A DNA stretch of 64,000 nucleotides from Anaerovorax odorimutans (GCF_024459955.1 NZ_JANFXK010000010.1:62001-126000), one strand, 5' to 3'; counted from the first letter of the stretch, positions 15,824 through 25,456 are shown. Notes: generated by a model from the sequence alone, not told the origin. Program-made: numbers and translations.

Positions 15824-18214
15824 ATGGACGGGAAAAATCTAGTCAGAATATTGGACTCTATGACTGAGACGGGAATCTATGTAATAAAACAGGATTCCCA
15901 CGAACTGCTGTACTTCAATCGCCGTGTAAAAGAGGTCAGTCCGGAAGCGCAGCTGGGCATGAAGTGTCATGAACTTTGGGAGGGAAGCTGTGAAAACTGT
16001 CCGCTGACGGACCTGGGCGACAGGGATTCCAATCATACGATTCAATACAATGACCCCTTCGGAGAAATCATAGACACGAGAGCCGACCGAGCCCTTTGGG
16101 ACGGCCATATTCCGGCCTTTGTGATAACCGTATCGCCGCACAAGCTGAACTTTGAAGAGGAACAGGGACAGGAGACGATAGAAGAAATGTACCGGCAGAG
16201 TCTGGTGACGGTATTCGGGGAATGTATCATCGCAAACCTGACGGCGGATTACTATGTGAACTGCCAGAAAGATACCCTGTGGACAGAGATTCCGGTAAGC
16301 GGACATTTTGACAACGAAAATAGAAAGTACGCGAAGATAACGATCCATCCGGATGATCTCGCCGCCTTTGAAGCGAATTTTACCAGGGATGCCATGATCG
16401 CGCAGTTTGCGGAGGGGAAAGAACAGATTTCCAAGAGGCTGCGGCGGCTGATGGATGATGGCGTTTATCATATGGTAGAGTTTACTGCGGCCAAGATACG
16501 CCAGACTGATGAGAGCCAGTGCTGGTGCGTACTAATCTTCCATGACGTCAATACCTCTTACCTGCAGGAGCAGCGGAGGAATGTGGAGATGAGCCAGCTG
16601 GCCGCGGCAGCGAGACTGGCTTTTGAAAAGCTCTTTGCGGTGAATTTGACAGGGAACAGCTATCACAGGGTCGAACGCGTCGGTTTTCCCGCCAGGAACG
16701 TTCATCGGTCGGGGCGCTTTGACAGACTGATTGAATCGGGAGTATCGACCGTAGACTCCGATTTTCGCGATGAATTCATACGAAAATTTTCCAGAACAAA
16801 TATTCTGCAAGCTTTTGCAAATGGAGAAAAGAAGGTGGAAATGGAGCTGCGGCAGACGGATGCTGACGGGGTCTGGCGCTGGAAGTCCATACAGATCGTA
16901 CAGGTGGAAAGTTCCTATACGGAGGATGTTTTGGGAATCGCCATGATTAACGATATTGATGAGGTGCGGCGCAGGCAGGAGGAAAACCTGGAAAAGGAAA
17001 AACGGGCAAAAGCGCTTTTGGAAGAAACGCTGGAAAAGGCAGAGGCCGCCAACCGGGCCAAAAGCCAATTCCTGTCGCAGATGAGCCATGACATTCGAAC
17101 GCCTATGAATGCGATCATAGGCATGACTTCTCTGGCGCGGATCCATATGGCGGATACGGAAAAACTGGAGGATTATCTGCAAAAGATAGAAGCTTCCGGC
17201 ACGCATTTAATGGGGCTGATTAATGAGGTGCTGGAGGTCAATAAGATCGAAAGCGGAGCGACAGAACTGGAAAATACGGATTTCAGTTTAGAGACTCTGC
17301 TGCAGCAAGTGGAGAATATGCTGCAGCAGGCTGTTCAGGCGAAAAGGCAGCGGCTCACGGTCGATCTGCAGGAGGGTACGCATTTATATGTATCCGGCGA
17401 TGAACAGAAGCTGCGGCAGATACTGGTCAATATCGTGGAGAACGCATCCAAATACACGCCGGATTTTGGAGATATTCAGCTTACTCTCAGAGAACTGAAA
17501 AAAGAAGAGGAGCGGATGGGAACTTATCAGTTCGTGATAAAGGACAATGGAATCGGGATGACAAAGGAATATATGGAGCATATATTTGAACCTTTCAGCC
17601 GGGCCAATGATCCGCGAATTCAAAAAATTTCCGGGACAGGCCTGGGACTTACGATCGTCCATAATCTGGTAAGCATGATGGGAGGAGAGATTGAAGCGGA
17701 AAGCGAATACGAAAAAGGAACTTCCTTTACCATAACCCTGTGTCTTGAGAAAAAAGGCGCTTTACGGCAGGAATATTTTGAAGAAAGCACCGCTGCCGTG
17801 GGAAAAACTTATATAGGGATGCGGGCCCTCTTAGTAGATGATAATGAACTGAACAGGCAGATTGCGGCAGAAATGCTGGAACTGCTGGGAGTAACGGTGG
17901 AGATCGCCGAAAACGGCCAGGAAGCGGTGGACGCTGTAGTACATAACGTTCCGATGTATTATGATCTGGTATTCATGGATATTCAAATGCCTGTTATGGA
18001 CGGCTATGAGGCTGTCAGGGCAATAAGAGGCTCCGGCAAAGAGCGGATCGACGAACTGCCGATTCTTGCCATGACCGCAGATGCCTTTTTGGAGGATATA
18101 AAGAAAAGCAGACTGGCAGGAATGGATGGACATATCACCAAGCCCATCAGCATCGATGCGCTGAAAAGCGCCCTTGAAAAGTGCAGGTCTTGGAAATTAA
18201 AACATTTGGAATAG
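15824..18214 (+). CDS. Cytoplasmic hybrid sensor histidine kinase / response regulator
   Basis: A 796-residue kinase without transmembrane segments. Residues 1-110 resemble a PAS domain and contain a cysteine group (CHELWEGSCENCPL) that could bind metal or sense redox state. Further PAS-like sequence runs to about 385, then a coiled linker. HisKA has the phospho-His in SQMSHDIRTPMNA (about 422). HATPase_c has DNGIGMT and GTGLGLTIV. A C-terminal receiver at about 665-785 has Asp in LVFMDIQMPVMDG. The start is the ATG after AAAGGAAAACGG. The BceR-type regulator gene begins 23 bp later. Confidence 0.9.
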   Translation: MDGKNLVRILDSMTETGIYVIKQDSHELLYFNRRVKEVSPEAQLGMKCHELWEGSCENCPLTDLGDRDSNHTIQYNDPFGEIIDTRADRALWDGHIPAFVITVSPHKLNFEEEQGQETIEEMYRQSLVTVFGECIIANLTADYYVNCQKDTLWTEIPVSGHFDNENRKYAKITIHPDDLAAFEANFTRDAMIAQFAEGKEQISKRLRRLMDDGVYHMVEFTAAKIRQTDESQCWCVLIFHDVNTSYLQEQRRNVEMSQLAAAARLAFEKLFAVNLTGNSYHRVERVGFPARNVHRSGRFDRLIESGVSTVDSDFRDEFIRKFSRTNILQAFANGEKKVEMELRQTDADGVWRWKSIQIVQVESSYTEDVLGIAMINDIDEVRRRQEENLEKEKRAKALLEETLEKAEAANRAKSQFLSQMSHDIRTPMNAIIGMTSLARIHMADTEKLEDYLQKIEASGTHLMGLINEVLEVNKIESGATELENTDFSLETLLQQVENMLQQAVQAKRQRLTVDLQEGTHLYVSGDEQKLRQILVNIVENASKYTPDFGDIQLTLRELKKEEERMGTYQFVIKDNGIGMTKEYMEHIFEPFSRANDPRIQKISGTGLGLTIVHNLVSMMGGEIEAESEYEKGTSFTITLCLEKKGALRQEYFEESTAAVGKTYIGMRALLVDDNELNRQIAAEMLELLGVTVEIAENGQEAVDAVVHNVPMYYDLVFMDIQMPVMDGYEAVRAIRGSGKERIDELPILAMTADAFLEDIKKSRLAGMDGHITKPISIDALKSALEKCRSWKLKHLE

Positions 18215-18237
18215 AACGGAAGCTCCGGGAGGCAGCA

Positions 18238-18903
18238 ATGGAGAGAATTTTAATTGTAGAAGATGAAGAAAAGATCAGAGAGGAGCTTCGGACCGCTCTG
18301 GAGAAAAAAGGATATACCTGTACGCTGATTGAGGAGTTTGAGGATGCGGCGGGGCAAATCGTAAGAGAGGCCCCGGATCTGGTACTGCTGGATCTGAATC
18401 TGCCCGTTCAGGATGGATTCTATATCTGTCAGGAAGTGCGCAAACAGCTGGATGTCCCCATCATTGTGGTCACCAGCTCCAGCAGTGACATGGATGAGCT
18501 GATGAGCCTCAATCTGGGAGCTGACGACTATATTACAAAACCCTTCAACATGCATATCCTGCTGGCCCATATTTCCACCGTACTGCACAGAGCTTACGGA
18601 AGAAAAGCAACTGTGACCCTGACCCATAAGGGGCTGACTCTGGATGTCCTCAAAGGGCGAATTTCCTATCAGGGAAGAGAAACAGACCTTACAAAAAACG
18701 AGCTGGGCATCCTGCGGATGCTGATGGAGAACGCCGGGCAGATTATCTCGCGGACCGATCTGATCTGCCATCTGTGGGAGATGGAAGAGTTTGTAGAAGA
18801 CAGCACCTTGACGGTGAACATCAACCGGCTGCGGAGAAAGCTGGCGGATATCGGACTTGAGGATTATTTGCTTACAAAGCGCGGCCTGGGGTATATGGTA
18901 TGA
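18238..18903 (+). CDS. OmpR-family response regulator, BceR type
   Basis: A 221-residue regulator with an N-terminal receiver (IVEDEEKIREEL, phospho-Asp in LVLLDLNLPVQDG near residue 52, Lys in DDYITKPF) and a C-terminal winged helix (RTDLICHLWEMEEFVEDSTLTV and RLRRKL). The companion BceS-type kinase overlaps by 4 bp, and BceA/BceB-type transporter genes follow, so it likely senses cell-wall-active peptides such as bacitracin or nisin-like compounds. GGAGG precedes the start. Confidence 0.9.
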   Translation: MERILIVEDEEKIREELRTALEKKGYTCTLIEEFEDAAGQIVREAPDLVLLDLNLPVQDGFYICQEVRKQLDVPIIVVTSSSSDMDELMSLNLGADDYITKPFNMHILLAHISTVLHRAYGRKATVTLTHKGLTLDVLKGRISYQGRETDLTKNELGILRMLMENAGQIISRTDLICHLWEMEEFVEDSTLTVNINRLRRKLADIGLEDYLLTKRGLGYMV

Positions 18904-19907
18904 GCGTCTGGGAGTATATAAAGGATAAATGGGTGGCCATATGTATCGGCCTTCTGGTATGTATGCTTTCTGCTATGTTTATGCTGGTCATGGAGGTAGC
19001 GATGCCTGTCGCTGTGGCGGTGGAAGTGATTTTCTTCGCAGGTTTTGCCAGCATGATCGGTTATGATTGTTTTCGAAAGAAGACTTATTACGATGAACTG
19101 GAACGGACCTGGGAGGGACTGGATGAAAAAACTTATCTTTCTGAGATCATCGAAGAGCCCGGGTTTTATGACGGAAAAGTCTTGTATCGGCTGGTAAAGG
19201 ACAACGGCAAATACCTGAACGATGTGATTGCGGACCAGCAGCGGGAAATGATGGACTACAAGGAGTATGTGCAGACATGGGTCCATGAGATCAAGACGCC
19301 TATCGCAGTGGAGCGTCTGCTTATAGAAAACAACAGGAACCCGCTTACTTCCAGCCTGGAGGAAGAGGTGGGCAGAATTGAAGGCTATGTGGAACAGCTG
19401 CTCTTCTATACCAAGAGCGGCAGTCTGGAATCGGATTATCTGATCCAGCCGGTGAACCTGAAATCTCTGGTTATGGAAGTGATTCGCAGACATTCCAAAA
19501 TGATGGTGGGGGCCGGAGTCTTTCCCAAAATGGACAACCTGGACTATGAGGTGCTGACAGATCCCAAATGGATGGAATTCATTCTGGGACAGATTCTCAC
19601 CAATTCCGTGAAATACCGCGATAAGAAAAAGCGGCCGTTTCTGTTCTTCACTGCGGAAGAAGAGGATGGCGACATGCTGCGGCTGACAGTGGCGGACAAC
19701 GGCATTGGTATCCCCGCCAGCGACATTCCCCGAGTCTTCACAAAGGGATTTACCGGAGAAAATGGCAGGAATCTTAAAAGGTCAACAGGGATGGGGCTTT
19801 ATCTGTGCAGAGAGCTGTGCGATAAAATGGAAATCCCTCTGGACCTTCAATCCAGGGCAGGTGAAGGGACAGAGCTGGTTCTTCGCCTGAAACGCAATAG
19901 GAGCTGA
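18900..19907 (+). CDS. Intramembrane-sensing histidine kinase, BceS type
   Basis: A 335-residue kinase with two N-terminal transmembrane helices (about 12-33 and 36-55) and almost no extracellular loop, the hallmark of Bce-type intramembrane kinases. These kinases sense through their partner ABC transporter. The phospho-His is in TWVHEIKTPIAVE (about residue 130). The ATP-binding domain has NSVKYRD (N box), VADNGIGIP and GMGLYLC. It overlaps the regulator by ATGA. Confidence 0.9.
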   Translation: MSVWEYIKDKWVAICIGLLVCMLSAMFMLVMEVAMPVAVAVEVIFFAGFASMIGYDCFRKKTYYDELERTWEGLDEKTYLSEIIEEPGFYDGKVLYRLVKDNGKYLNDVIADQQREMMDYKEYVQTWVHEIKTPIAVERLLIENNRNPLTSSLEEEVGRIEGYVEQLLFYTKSGSLESDYLIQPVNLKSLVMEVIRRHSKMMVGAGVFPKMDNLDYEVLTDPKWMEFILGQILTNSVKYRDKKKRPFLFFTAEEEDGDMLRLTVADNGIGIPASDIPRVFTKGFTGENGRNLKRSTGMGLYLCRELCDKMEIPLDLQSRAGEGTELVLRLKRNRS

Positions 19908-19914
19908 ATATACG

Positions 19915-19969
19915 AAACGATAGCTGAAAAACAGGGCGGGTCTGATCCGCTGGGCAGCTGTCGTTTTTT
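19915..19969 (+). terminator. Terminator after the Bce-type kinase
   Basis: AAACGATAGCTG (19915-19926) pairs with CAGCTGTCGTTT (19955-19966), one G-U wobble, then T-rich sequence. It separates the two-component genes from the transporter genes, which then depend on their own inducible promoter. Confidence 0.75.
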
Positions 19970-19981
19970 AATACAATCAGG

Positions 19982-19995
19982 TTACAGAAATGTAA
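19982..19995 (+). promoter_or_regulatory. BceR-type operator upstream of the transporter operon
   Basis: TTACA-gaaa-TGTAA is a perfect inverted repeat matching the known BceR/BraR/VirR-type site (TnACA-N4-TGTAA). It is centred about 55 bp upstream of the transporter -10. A degraded half-site (ACAACCGTTAGG) follows, as in other Bce promoters with a primary and a secondary site. Confidence 0.75.
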
Positions 19996-20036
19996 TACAA
20001 CCGTTAGGTAAATCTGTGGAAGCGCGGCTTGGGCAA

Positions 20037-20045
20037 TGGTACACT
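20037..20045 (+). promoter_or_regulatory. Extended -10 promoter of the Bce-type transporter
   Basis: TG-g-TACACT, no good -35. Absence of a -35 fits activation by the response regulator bound at 19982-19995. Confidence 0.5.
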
Positions 20046-20081
20046 GAGCGTAACAAATGAGAGAAGAAGGAGGAATATAAA

Positions 20082-20849
20082 ATGCGTACAGTTTTGAGGG
20101 TGGAAAACCTTGAAAAATTTTATAAAAATAAGGGCAGCCTGACGAAGGCGGTCAATCACATCAGCTTTGAGGTACAGCAGGGTGAATATGTCGGAATCAT
20201 GGGGGCATCGGGCAGCGGAAAGACGACTCTGCTCAATTGTATTTCGACGATCGACCATGCGACAGCGGGGCATATTATCATTAACGGCAAGAACGTCACA
20301 GGAATGAAGGAACGAAGCCTGGCGAAATTCCGCCGTGAAGAGCTGGGGTTCATCTTTCAGGATTTCAATCTTTTAGATACCCTGACAGGGAGAGATAATA
20401 TTGCGCTGGCGCTGGCGATTCTGGGAGAAAAGCCGGCGCTGATCGACAAAAAAATCGATGCCCTGGCAGCCGAGCTGGGAATTAAAGAGATTATAGAAAA
20501 ATATCCCTATGAAATGTCAGGCGGACAACAGCAGAGAGTGGCCTGCGCCAGGGCCATCATAACAGACCCTTCCCTCATACTGGCCGACGAGCCTACGGGA
20601 GCGCTGGATTCGCGCTCTGCGGAAATGCTTTTAAACAGTCTGGAAATGCTCAATGAGAAAAAGAAAGCCACGATTCTGATGGTTACCCACGATGCTTTTA
20701 CAGCCAGCCACTGCGGGCGTATCCTGTTTCTGAAAGACGGCAAAATCTTCAACGAGCTGATTCGCGGTGACGATACGAGAAAAGAATTTTTCCTGAAAAT
20801 TATGCAGGTGGTATCCTTAATGGGAGGTGAGAGGAATCATGCGGTCTAA
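20082..20849 (+). CDS. ABC transporter ATP-binding protein, BceA type
   Basis: A 255-residue ATPase of the MacB/BceA class. It has Walker A GASGSGKTT, Q-loop FIFQDFNLLDTLTGRDNI (the FNLL-T form typical of this class), signature MSGGQQQRVACARAI, Walker B LILADEPTGALDS and the H-loop. It pairs with the downstream permease, whose gene overlaps it by 11 bp. Such transporters protect the envelope against peptide antibiotics and serve as the sensor for the BceS-type kinase. Confidence 0.93.
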   Translation: MRTVLRVENLEKFYKNKGSLTKAVNHISFEVQQGEYVGIMGASGSGKTTLLNCISTIDHATAGHIIINGKNVTGMKERSLAKFRREELGFIFQDFNLLDTLTGRDNIALALAILGEKPALIDKKIDALAAELGIKEIIEKYPYEMSGGQQQRVACARAIITDPSLILADEPTGALDSRSAEMLLNSLEMLNEKKKATILMVTHDAFTASHCGRILFLKDGKIFNELIRGDDTRKEFFLKIMQVVSLMGGERNHAV

Positions 20850-22863
20850 GAAACGAATCTCTGAAAAGGTTTTTAAAGAACTGGCCTCAAAAAATGTAAA
20901 GAAAAGTGCTAAAGACTATTTTATCTATTTCTTTACCCTGACCTTTGCTGTCTGCCTTTTCTATACCTTCAACTCCATCGAAGCCCAGTTCAGCAGCCTG
21001 GGACTCCATGATTCACTCAATTATCTGGCTGCTTCCCAATGGGCCATGGCAGGTGTCTCGGTTTTCGTCTGCATCATCATAGGATTTCTGGTGGTATACG
21101 CCAACCGATTTTTGATGAAACGGAGGAAGCGGGAATTCGGAATTTATTCGGTACTCGGTATGGATAAGAAGGATTTGGAGCATCTGCTGATGAAGGAGAC
21201 GCTGCGGATCGGTGGCGCTGCCCTTGTCTTTGGCTTTCTGCTGGGAATCGTCCTTTCCCAGGGACTGTCCATGATTACGGCAAAGATGGCAAATGCAGGG
21301 TTGGATCACTACAGTTTTATCATTTCCGGAAAAGCCCTGCTGGAGGCAGTCGTCTTTTTCGGTCTGACTTTCCTCTTTGTCCACCTCTTCAATGTGCGGG
21401 AGATCAGGAAAAAGAAATTAATCGAGCTTCTTTCTGATGGCCGGAAAAACGAGGAGATTAAGGAGGCCTCTAAAGGAAATGTGCTTATGGGAATCCTCTC
21501 AATTTTGCTGATGATCGCAGGATACCTGTCCATGTTCAAATTGTTTGATGATGACCTTAAGCAATCGGTTATGGTTGGAGGCGGGTTGCTGTCGGTGGGA
21601 ACGGTACTGTTCTTCCTGTCTGTGGCAGGGGTAATGATGAAGGTCTTGAAGAAGAGAAAGGGGATATACTATCGAAAGCTGAATCTCTTTGTTGTCAATC
21701 AGCTGAGCAGTCGGATGAAGGCTGCCGGAATATCCATTGCCGTCGTATGTGTTCTCATGTACCTGTCTGTGTCTGTCATGGGGGTCGGCATGGGCATGGG
21801 GCAAAGCTCGATCAGCGAAAAGAAACAAATGGCGCCTTATGACGTAAGCGTGATATATTATTACGAAGGCGGTATGAAGAATGAAATCATTGACCGCGGC
21901 TCCGTTGAATCCGAACTGGAAAAACAAAAGGCGCAGCTGCCCGAACATCTGAAAAAAACAGCGGAAATTACGCTGTACAAAGAGAAAAAGCTGACAAGCA
22001 GTAAGCTGTTTTTAAAGGGATACACAGCAAACAGAAATGAGCAGAAGTTCTTTGGAAAAGCGCCCGTTGTGATGATTGGACTTTCTGATTACAACAAGAT
22101 TAGAAAGCTGCAGGGAGAAAAGCCGATCACACTGGAGAAAAACCAGTATGCGATTTCCTATAATGAGCCGATGGCAGAGAAGGCATTGAATCATTATATG
22201 ACATCGGAAGCGCAGGCCGTTAAGGTGGGGGGAGAATCTCTGTCGCTGAAACCGCAGGGCCTCTATAAAACGACTCTCTATAATCGAAATGTATTGCTGG
22301 ATTCGGGGACGCTGATTGTACCGCAGAATTTACTGAAAAATGAAAGTCCGCTTATGAAGACCTTGAACGGTATGTTCCAGACGGGCGACGAGGAGGCATA
22401 CGCGACTTTCTTACAAGACAGGAGGAACACGGAAGACTTCGATTTTCAGAGTCGGACAGATATTTATGTAGAAGCCCTGTCCAACCAGCTGACGGCTTCT
22501 TATATCGGAGTCTACCTGGGCATTGTATTTCTGGTGACAGCAGGAGCAGTACTAGCCCTGCAGCAGCTGATTCAGTCCTCTGACAATCAGAGAAGGTATG
22601 CCCTGCTCTACAAACTGGGGGCAGGAGCTAAGGCTATGAAGCGTTCGCTTTTGGCGCAGCTGGAAATTTACTTCGGCCTGCCGTTTGCTTTGGCAGCTGT
22701 CCATTCCGCCATCATTATGGGAGGAATGTTCCGCGGCATCCCTTATCTTACCGGAGCGGATGTGGCGAGGAATGTGATCTTCGCAGCAGGTGTGGCGGTT
22801 ACCGTGTATGGCATTTACTTCATAACCACTTATGCGGCCAGCAAGAGAATTCTGAAAGTGTAA
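20839..22863 (+). CDS. ABC transporter permease, BceB type (FtsX-like)
   Basis: A 674-residue permease with ten predicted helices and two FtsX-like regions (about 60-260 and 560-670). A large extracellular domain lies between helices 7 and 8 (about 320-535), the BceB layout thought to bind the target peptide-lipid complex. The ATG at 20839 is preferred, with GGAGG 11 bp upstream; an in-frame GTG at 20827 overlaps that site. It is translationally coupled to the ATPase gene. Confidence 0.9.
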   Translation: MRSKKRISEKVFKELASKNVKKSAKDYFIYFFTLTFAVCLFYTFNSIEAQFSSLGLHDSLNYLAASQWAMAGVSVFVCIIIGFLVVYANRFLMKRRKREFGIYSVLGMDKKDLEHLLMKETLRIGGAALVFGFLLGIVLSQGLSMITAKMANAGLDHYSFIISGKALLEAVVFFGLTFLFVHLFNVREIRKKKLIELLSDGRKNEEIKEASKGNVLMGILSILLMIAGYLSMFKLFDDDLKQSVMVGGGLLSVGTVLFFLSVAGVMMKVLKKRKGIYYRKLNLFVVNQLSSRMKAAGISIAVVCVLMYLSVSVMGVGMGMGQSSISEKKQMAPYDVSVIYYYEGGMKNEIIDRGSVESELEKQKAQLPEHLKKTAEITLYKEKKLTSSKLFLKGYTANRNEQKFFGKAPVVMIGLSDYNKIRKLQGEKPITLEKNQYAISYNEPMAEKALNHYMTSEAQAVKVGGESLSLKPQGLYKTTLYNRNVLLDSGTLIVPQNLLKNESPLMKTLNGMFQTGDEEAYATFLQDRRNTEDFDFQSRTDIYVEALSNQLTASYIGVYLGIVFLVTAGAVLALQQLIQSSDNQRRYALLYKLGAGAKAMKRSLLAQLEIYFGLPFALAAVHSAIIMGGMFRGIPYLTGADVARNVIFAAGVAVTVYGIYFITTYAASKRILKV

Positions 22864-22884
22864 AAGGGCGTGTTCGCCCTTTTA
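22863..22884 (+). terminator. Short GC-rich terminator after the permease
   Basis: AAAAGGGCG (22863-22871) and CGCCCTTTT (22876-22884) enclose TGTT. The T-run is short. Confidence 0.65.
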
Positions 22885-22927
22885 CACAGCTGGTTTGTCA
22901 TACGAATTCCCATGGTGATTTTCTTTC

Positions 22928-22956
22928 TTGACAATCAAAAAACCTTATGTTAAAAT
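22928..22956 (+). promoter_or_regulatory. Sigma-70 promoter of the MFS gene
   Basis: A consensus TTGACA, exactly 17 bp, then TAAAAT, 53 bp before the start codon. Confidence 0.8.
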
Positions 22957-23008
22957 ACCGAATCTTTTGCGCACTAAAAGGTTAAAGATGCCATAGAGGA
23001 GGATTTTA

Positions 23009-24160
23009 ATGAAACGAATTTTATGGGCTATTTTGATGATTGCGGTCAGTACCAATCTGCCGGCGCCGCTGTTCCCGGTTTATCAGCAGCAATATGGTCT
23101 TAACCCATTGGCGATCACGGCACTGTTTGCCGTTTACGCGGCGTGTCTGCTGCCGCTGCTTTTGGTTTCGGGATCTCTTGCTGACAGGCGGGGAAATAAA
23201 CAGGTGGTGGCAATCGGTCTGTTATGCGCGGTCCTTTCCGCCGGATGTTTTTTGATTGCGGCAGGTCCGGTGATGCTGTATATCGCACGTGTTCTGGAGG
23301 GGTTTGCAGTAGGCTGTTTTATGGGAACGAGCAACGCTTTTCTTGTAGAAAACAGTAAGGGGAACGTACAGAACGCATTGGGCTATGCCAGTATGTTCAA
23401 CATGTTTGGGTTTGGTTTTGGTCCGCTTCTCTGCGGCCTGATCGCACAGTACATACCGTTTTTTTCTTATCAGCTGCCATTTTTGCTTTTGCTCATCGCC
23501 CTTCTTTCGGCGCTGCTGATGCTGCTTCCGATCAAAAGCGAAAAAAAGCCTGCTTCGACATCGGCGAAAAGGAGCCGAATCAGTCTGGGAGTGCCTGATG
23601 AAAACAAGCAGGTCTTCTGGTTTTTTATTGCTCCGGCCGCATTTCTTATGCTGGCGCTGAATGGCGTTGTAATTTCGTTGGTCCCCACTTATGTAAAAAC
23701 ACTGTTTCATACATCGAATCTGTCATATTCGGGAGTGCTGCTCTTTATAATGCTGTTTGGTTCGGGGGTGGCACAGCTGATTCGCAGGCCGGGCAGAGCG
23801 GAAAAACGGATTCAGTGGGGGATTCTTTTTCTGATTCTGGGAACCTGGGGAATGATCGCCGCGGCGCCTTTTTCCAGCATTGCTCTGCTTCTTTTAAGCA
23901 TGCTTCTTCAGGCGCTGGGGACTGGCTGGACGTTCCAGAGTGCCCTGCGAATGACCGGCGAGATCAGTACGCCGGAAAACCGCAGCCGTATTATTTCCAC
24001 CTTCTATGTGTGCGCCTACAGCGGCATGGCTTTTCCCACCATTGGGATCGGGCTTTTATCGACCCTGTGGGACCTCAATACGGCGCTTTTTGCCTTTGGC
24101 ATCCTGCTTACTGCTGCCGGCGCGGCGGTGGTGATACGATCGATACGCAAAAAGATATGA
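23009..24160 (+). CDS. Major facilitator superfamily transporter
   Basis: A 383-residue, twelve-helix MFS protein. The motif-A loop after helix 2 is visible (SGSLADRRGNKQVV), and motif-C-like glycines occur in helix 5 (MFNMFGFGFGPLLCG). It resembles multidrug or sugar exporters of the DHA1 group, but the substrate cannot be read from sequence. It is a single gene between its own promoter and a strong terminator; the RBS is GAGGAGG. Confidence 0.85.
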   Translation: MKRILWAILMIAVSTNLPAPLFPVYQQQYGLNPLAITALFAVYAACLLPLLLVSGSLADRRGNKQVVAIGLLCAVLSAGCFLIAAGPVMLYIARVLEGFAVGCFMGTSNAFLVENSKGNVQNALGYASMFNMFGFGFGPLLCGLIAQYIPFFSYQLPFLLLLIALLSALLMLLPIKSEKKPASTSAKRSRISLGVPDENKQVFWFFIAPAAFLMLALNGVVISLVPTYVKTLFHTSNLSYSGVLLFIMLFGSGVAQLIRRPGRAEKRIQWGILFLILGTWGMIAAAPFSSIALLLLSMLLQALGTGWTFQSALRMTGEISTPENRSRIISTFYVCAYSGMAFPTIGIGLLSTLWDLNTALFAFGILLTAAGAAVVIRSIRKKI

Positions 24161-24166
24161 GTGATT

Positions 24167-24211
24167 AAAAAAGGTACCGGACAAATCCTGTGATTTGCCC
24201 GGTACCTTTTT
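24167..24211. terminator. Bidirectional terminator
   Basis: AAAAAGGTACCGG and CCGGTACCTTTTT arms with an inner CAAATC/GATTTG extension. It serves both the MFS gene and the converging secreted-protein gene. Confidence 0.92.
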
Positions 24212-24257
24212 AGAAATATGTACGGGGGAATTTCCCAATCTATCGGAGAATCTGCGA

Positions 24258-25388
24258 TTATTTCCATTTGAGGGCATAGCCGCCGCATTCGCGCTTATCT
24301 TTTGTATAGACCTTTACATAGTAGGTGCCCTTGGAAAGACGTCCGTATTTTGTCTTGCTCAAAATATAATTATCGGTCTCGCCCTTTTTATATTTCAGGC
24401 CTTTTACTTTCTTTCCCTTCTTATTGTACACATCCAGATAGCATTGATTCGTCATCTGGTTCTGCAGGTAGAACTTTACTTTTCCCGATTTTTTAACTTT
24501 AACTTTATACCAGTCGTGGCCCTTCTTTCCGGATAAAACGTAACCCCTGACCTTTTTGTTCCGCTTTACGGTTACTGCCTTTTTCCTGGTGGCTCCGCTT
24601 TTTTCTTTAATTTTCGTATTTTTCACGCTGAGCCAGAATGGGCGGTCATCGGCCGGGCCAAGGTTCTTTAGCCGCAGATAATAAGTCTTGCCTTTTTTGA
24701 CGCCAAAATACACAGGAGAGTCAATATCATACATCTTTAGAACACTTCTGGAAATCTGCTGTTTCTTGCTGTTCAAAAGAGAGAATTTCACATCGTTCTC
24801 TCCGGCATAGAGGGACACTTTGATGGTGCCTGTCTCTTTGGCGGTAAACTTATAGGACTGGGATTTGGCATTCGGGTTGAAACCAAAATATTCTTTTTTA
24901 CTTATGCTGATGGTGCGATCCGCAGACGGATATAACCGCACCTTCAAATCAAAGGCTGCGTTAAAAGAACCGGACTTTCCGTAAACCGCGAAATAGCACT
25001 TTTCCCCGGTGACTCCGGAGTCTGTCAGAAGATGCTGTTCATCTTTTTTCATAGGTAATTTGGCTTCCCATTTGTCGTTAAGCTCTTCTTTTGTGCCGCA
25101 ATCATACCAGATATCACCCGTTCCCTGAGAATTTTCAACGATTAAATCGATTGTCCCGCTTTCAGAAAAGGGAATTTCATAGAGCGCTCCGTGGTGTCCG
25201 TTGAAAAGGACAGGACTGCTGTTCGAAACCTGGCAGGTTGTCTTAGGGATACTTTCGTTTGGATTATAGACCTTTGTTGGCTGCAGGACTGCTGTGGGCT
25301 CGAGGCTTTCGGCAGCCAGGGCTGTTGCCGGAATCAGCGTTACGAGAAGCATGACTCCGGTTATCAGAGCTGTAATTTTCTTTTTCAT
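24258..25388 (-). CDS. Secreted basic protein with PPC-like beta domains
   Basis: A 376-residue exported protein. Residues 1-26 are a Sec signal peptide ending ALAAES. The rest is beta-strand-rich with three loosely repeated segments (about 60-150, 160-265 and 275-376). These share a pattern of GTI-x-V-x-LYA, KKGKTYYLRLKN and SKGTYYVKVYT, typical of pre-peptidase C-terminal (PPC)-like domains. The C-terminal third is very lysine-rich, as in the 908-residue surface protein at the left end. No catalytic domain is present, so a structural or wall-associated role is likely. Confidence 0.75.
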   Translation of the reverse strand: MKKKITALITGVMLLVTLIPATALAAESLEPTAVLQPTKVYNPNESIPKTTCQVSNSSPVLFNGHHGALYEIPFSESGTIDLIVENSQGTGDIWYDCGTKEELNDKWEAKLPMKKDEQHLLTDSGVTGEKCYFAVYGKSGSFNAAFDLKVRLYPSADRTISISKKEYFGFNPNAKSQSYKFTAKETGTIKVSLYAGENDVKFSLLNSKKQQISRSVLKMYDIDSPVYFGVKKGKTYYLRLKNLGPADDRPFWLSVKNTKIKEKSGATRKKAVTVKRNKKVRGYVLSGKKGHDWYKVKVKKSGKVKFYLQNQMTNQCYLDVYNKKGKKVKGLKYKKGETDNYILSKTKYGRLSKGTYYVKVYTKDKRECGGYALKWK

Positions 25389-25427
25389 ACTTTCCTCCTT
25401 TTTTTACACAATAGAATTCACACTCAA

Positions 25428-25456
25428 ATTATAACATGTCTTCTGAACTAATGCAA
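25428..25456 (-). promoter_or_regulatory. Promoter of the secreted basic protein
   Basis: On the minus strand TTGCAT, 17 bp, TATAAT with an extended TGt just before the -10. Confidence 0.8.
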
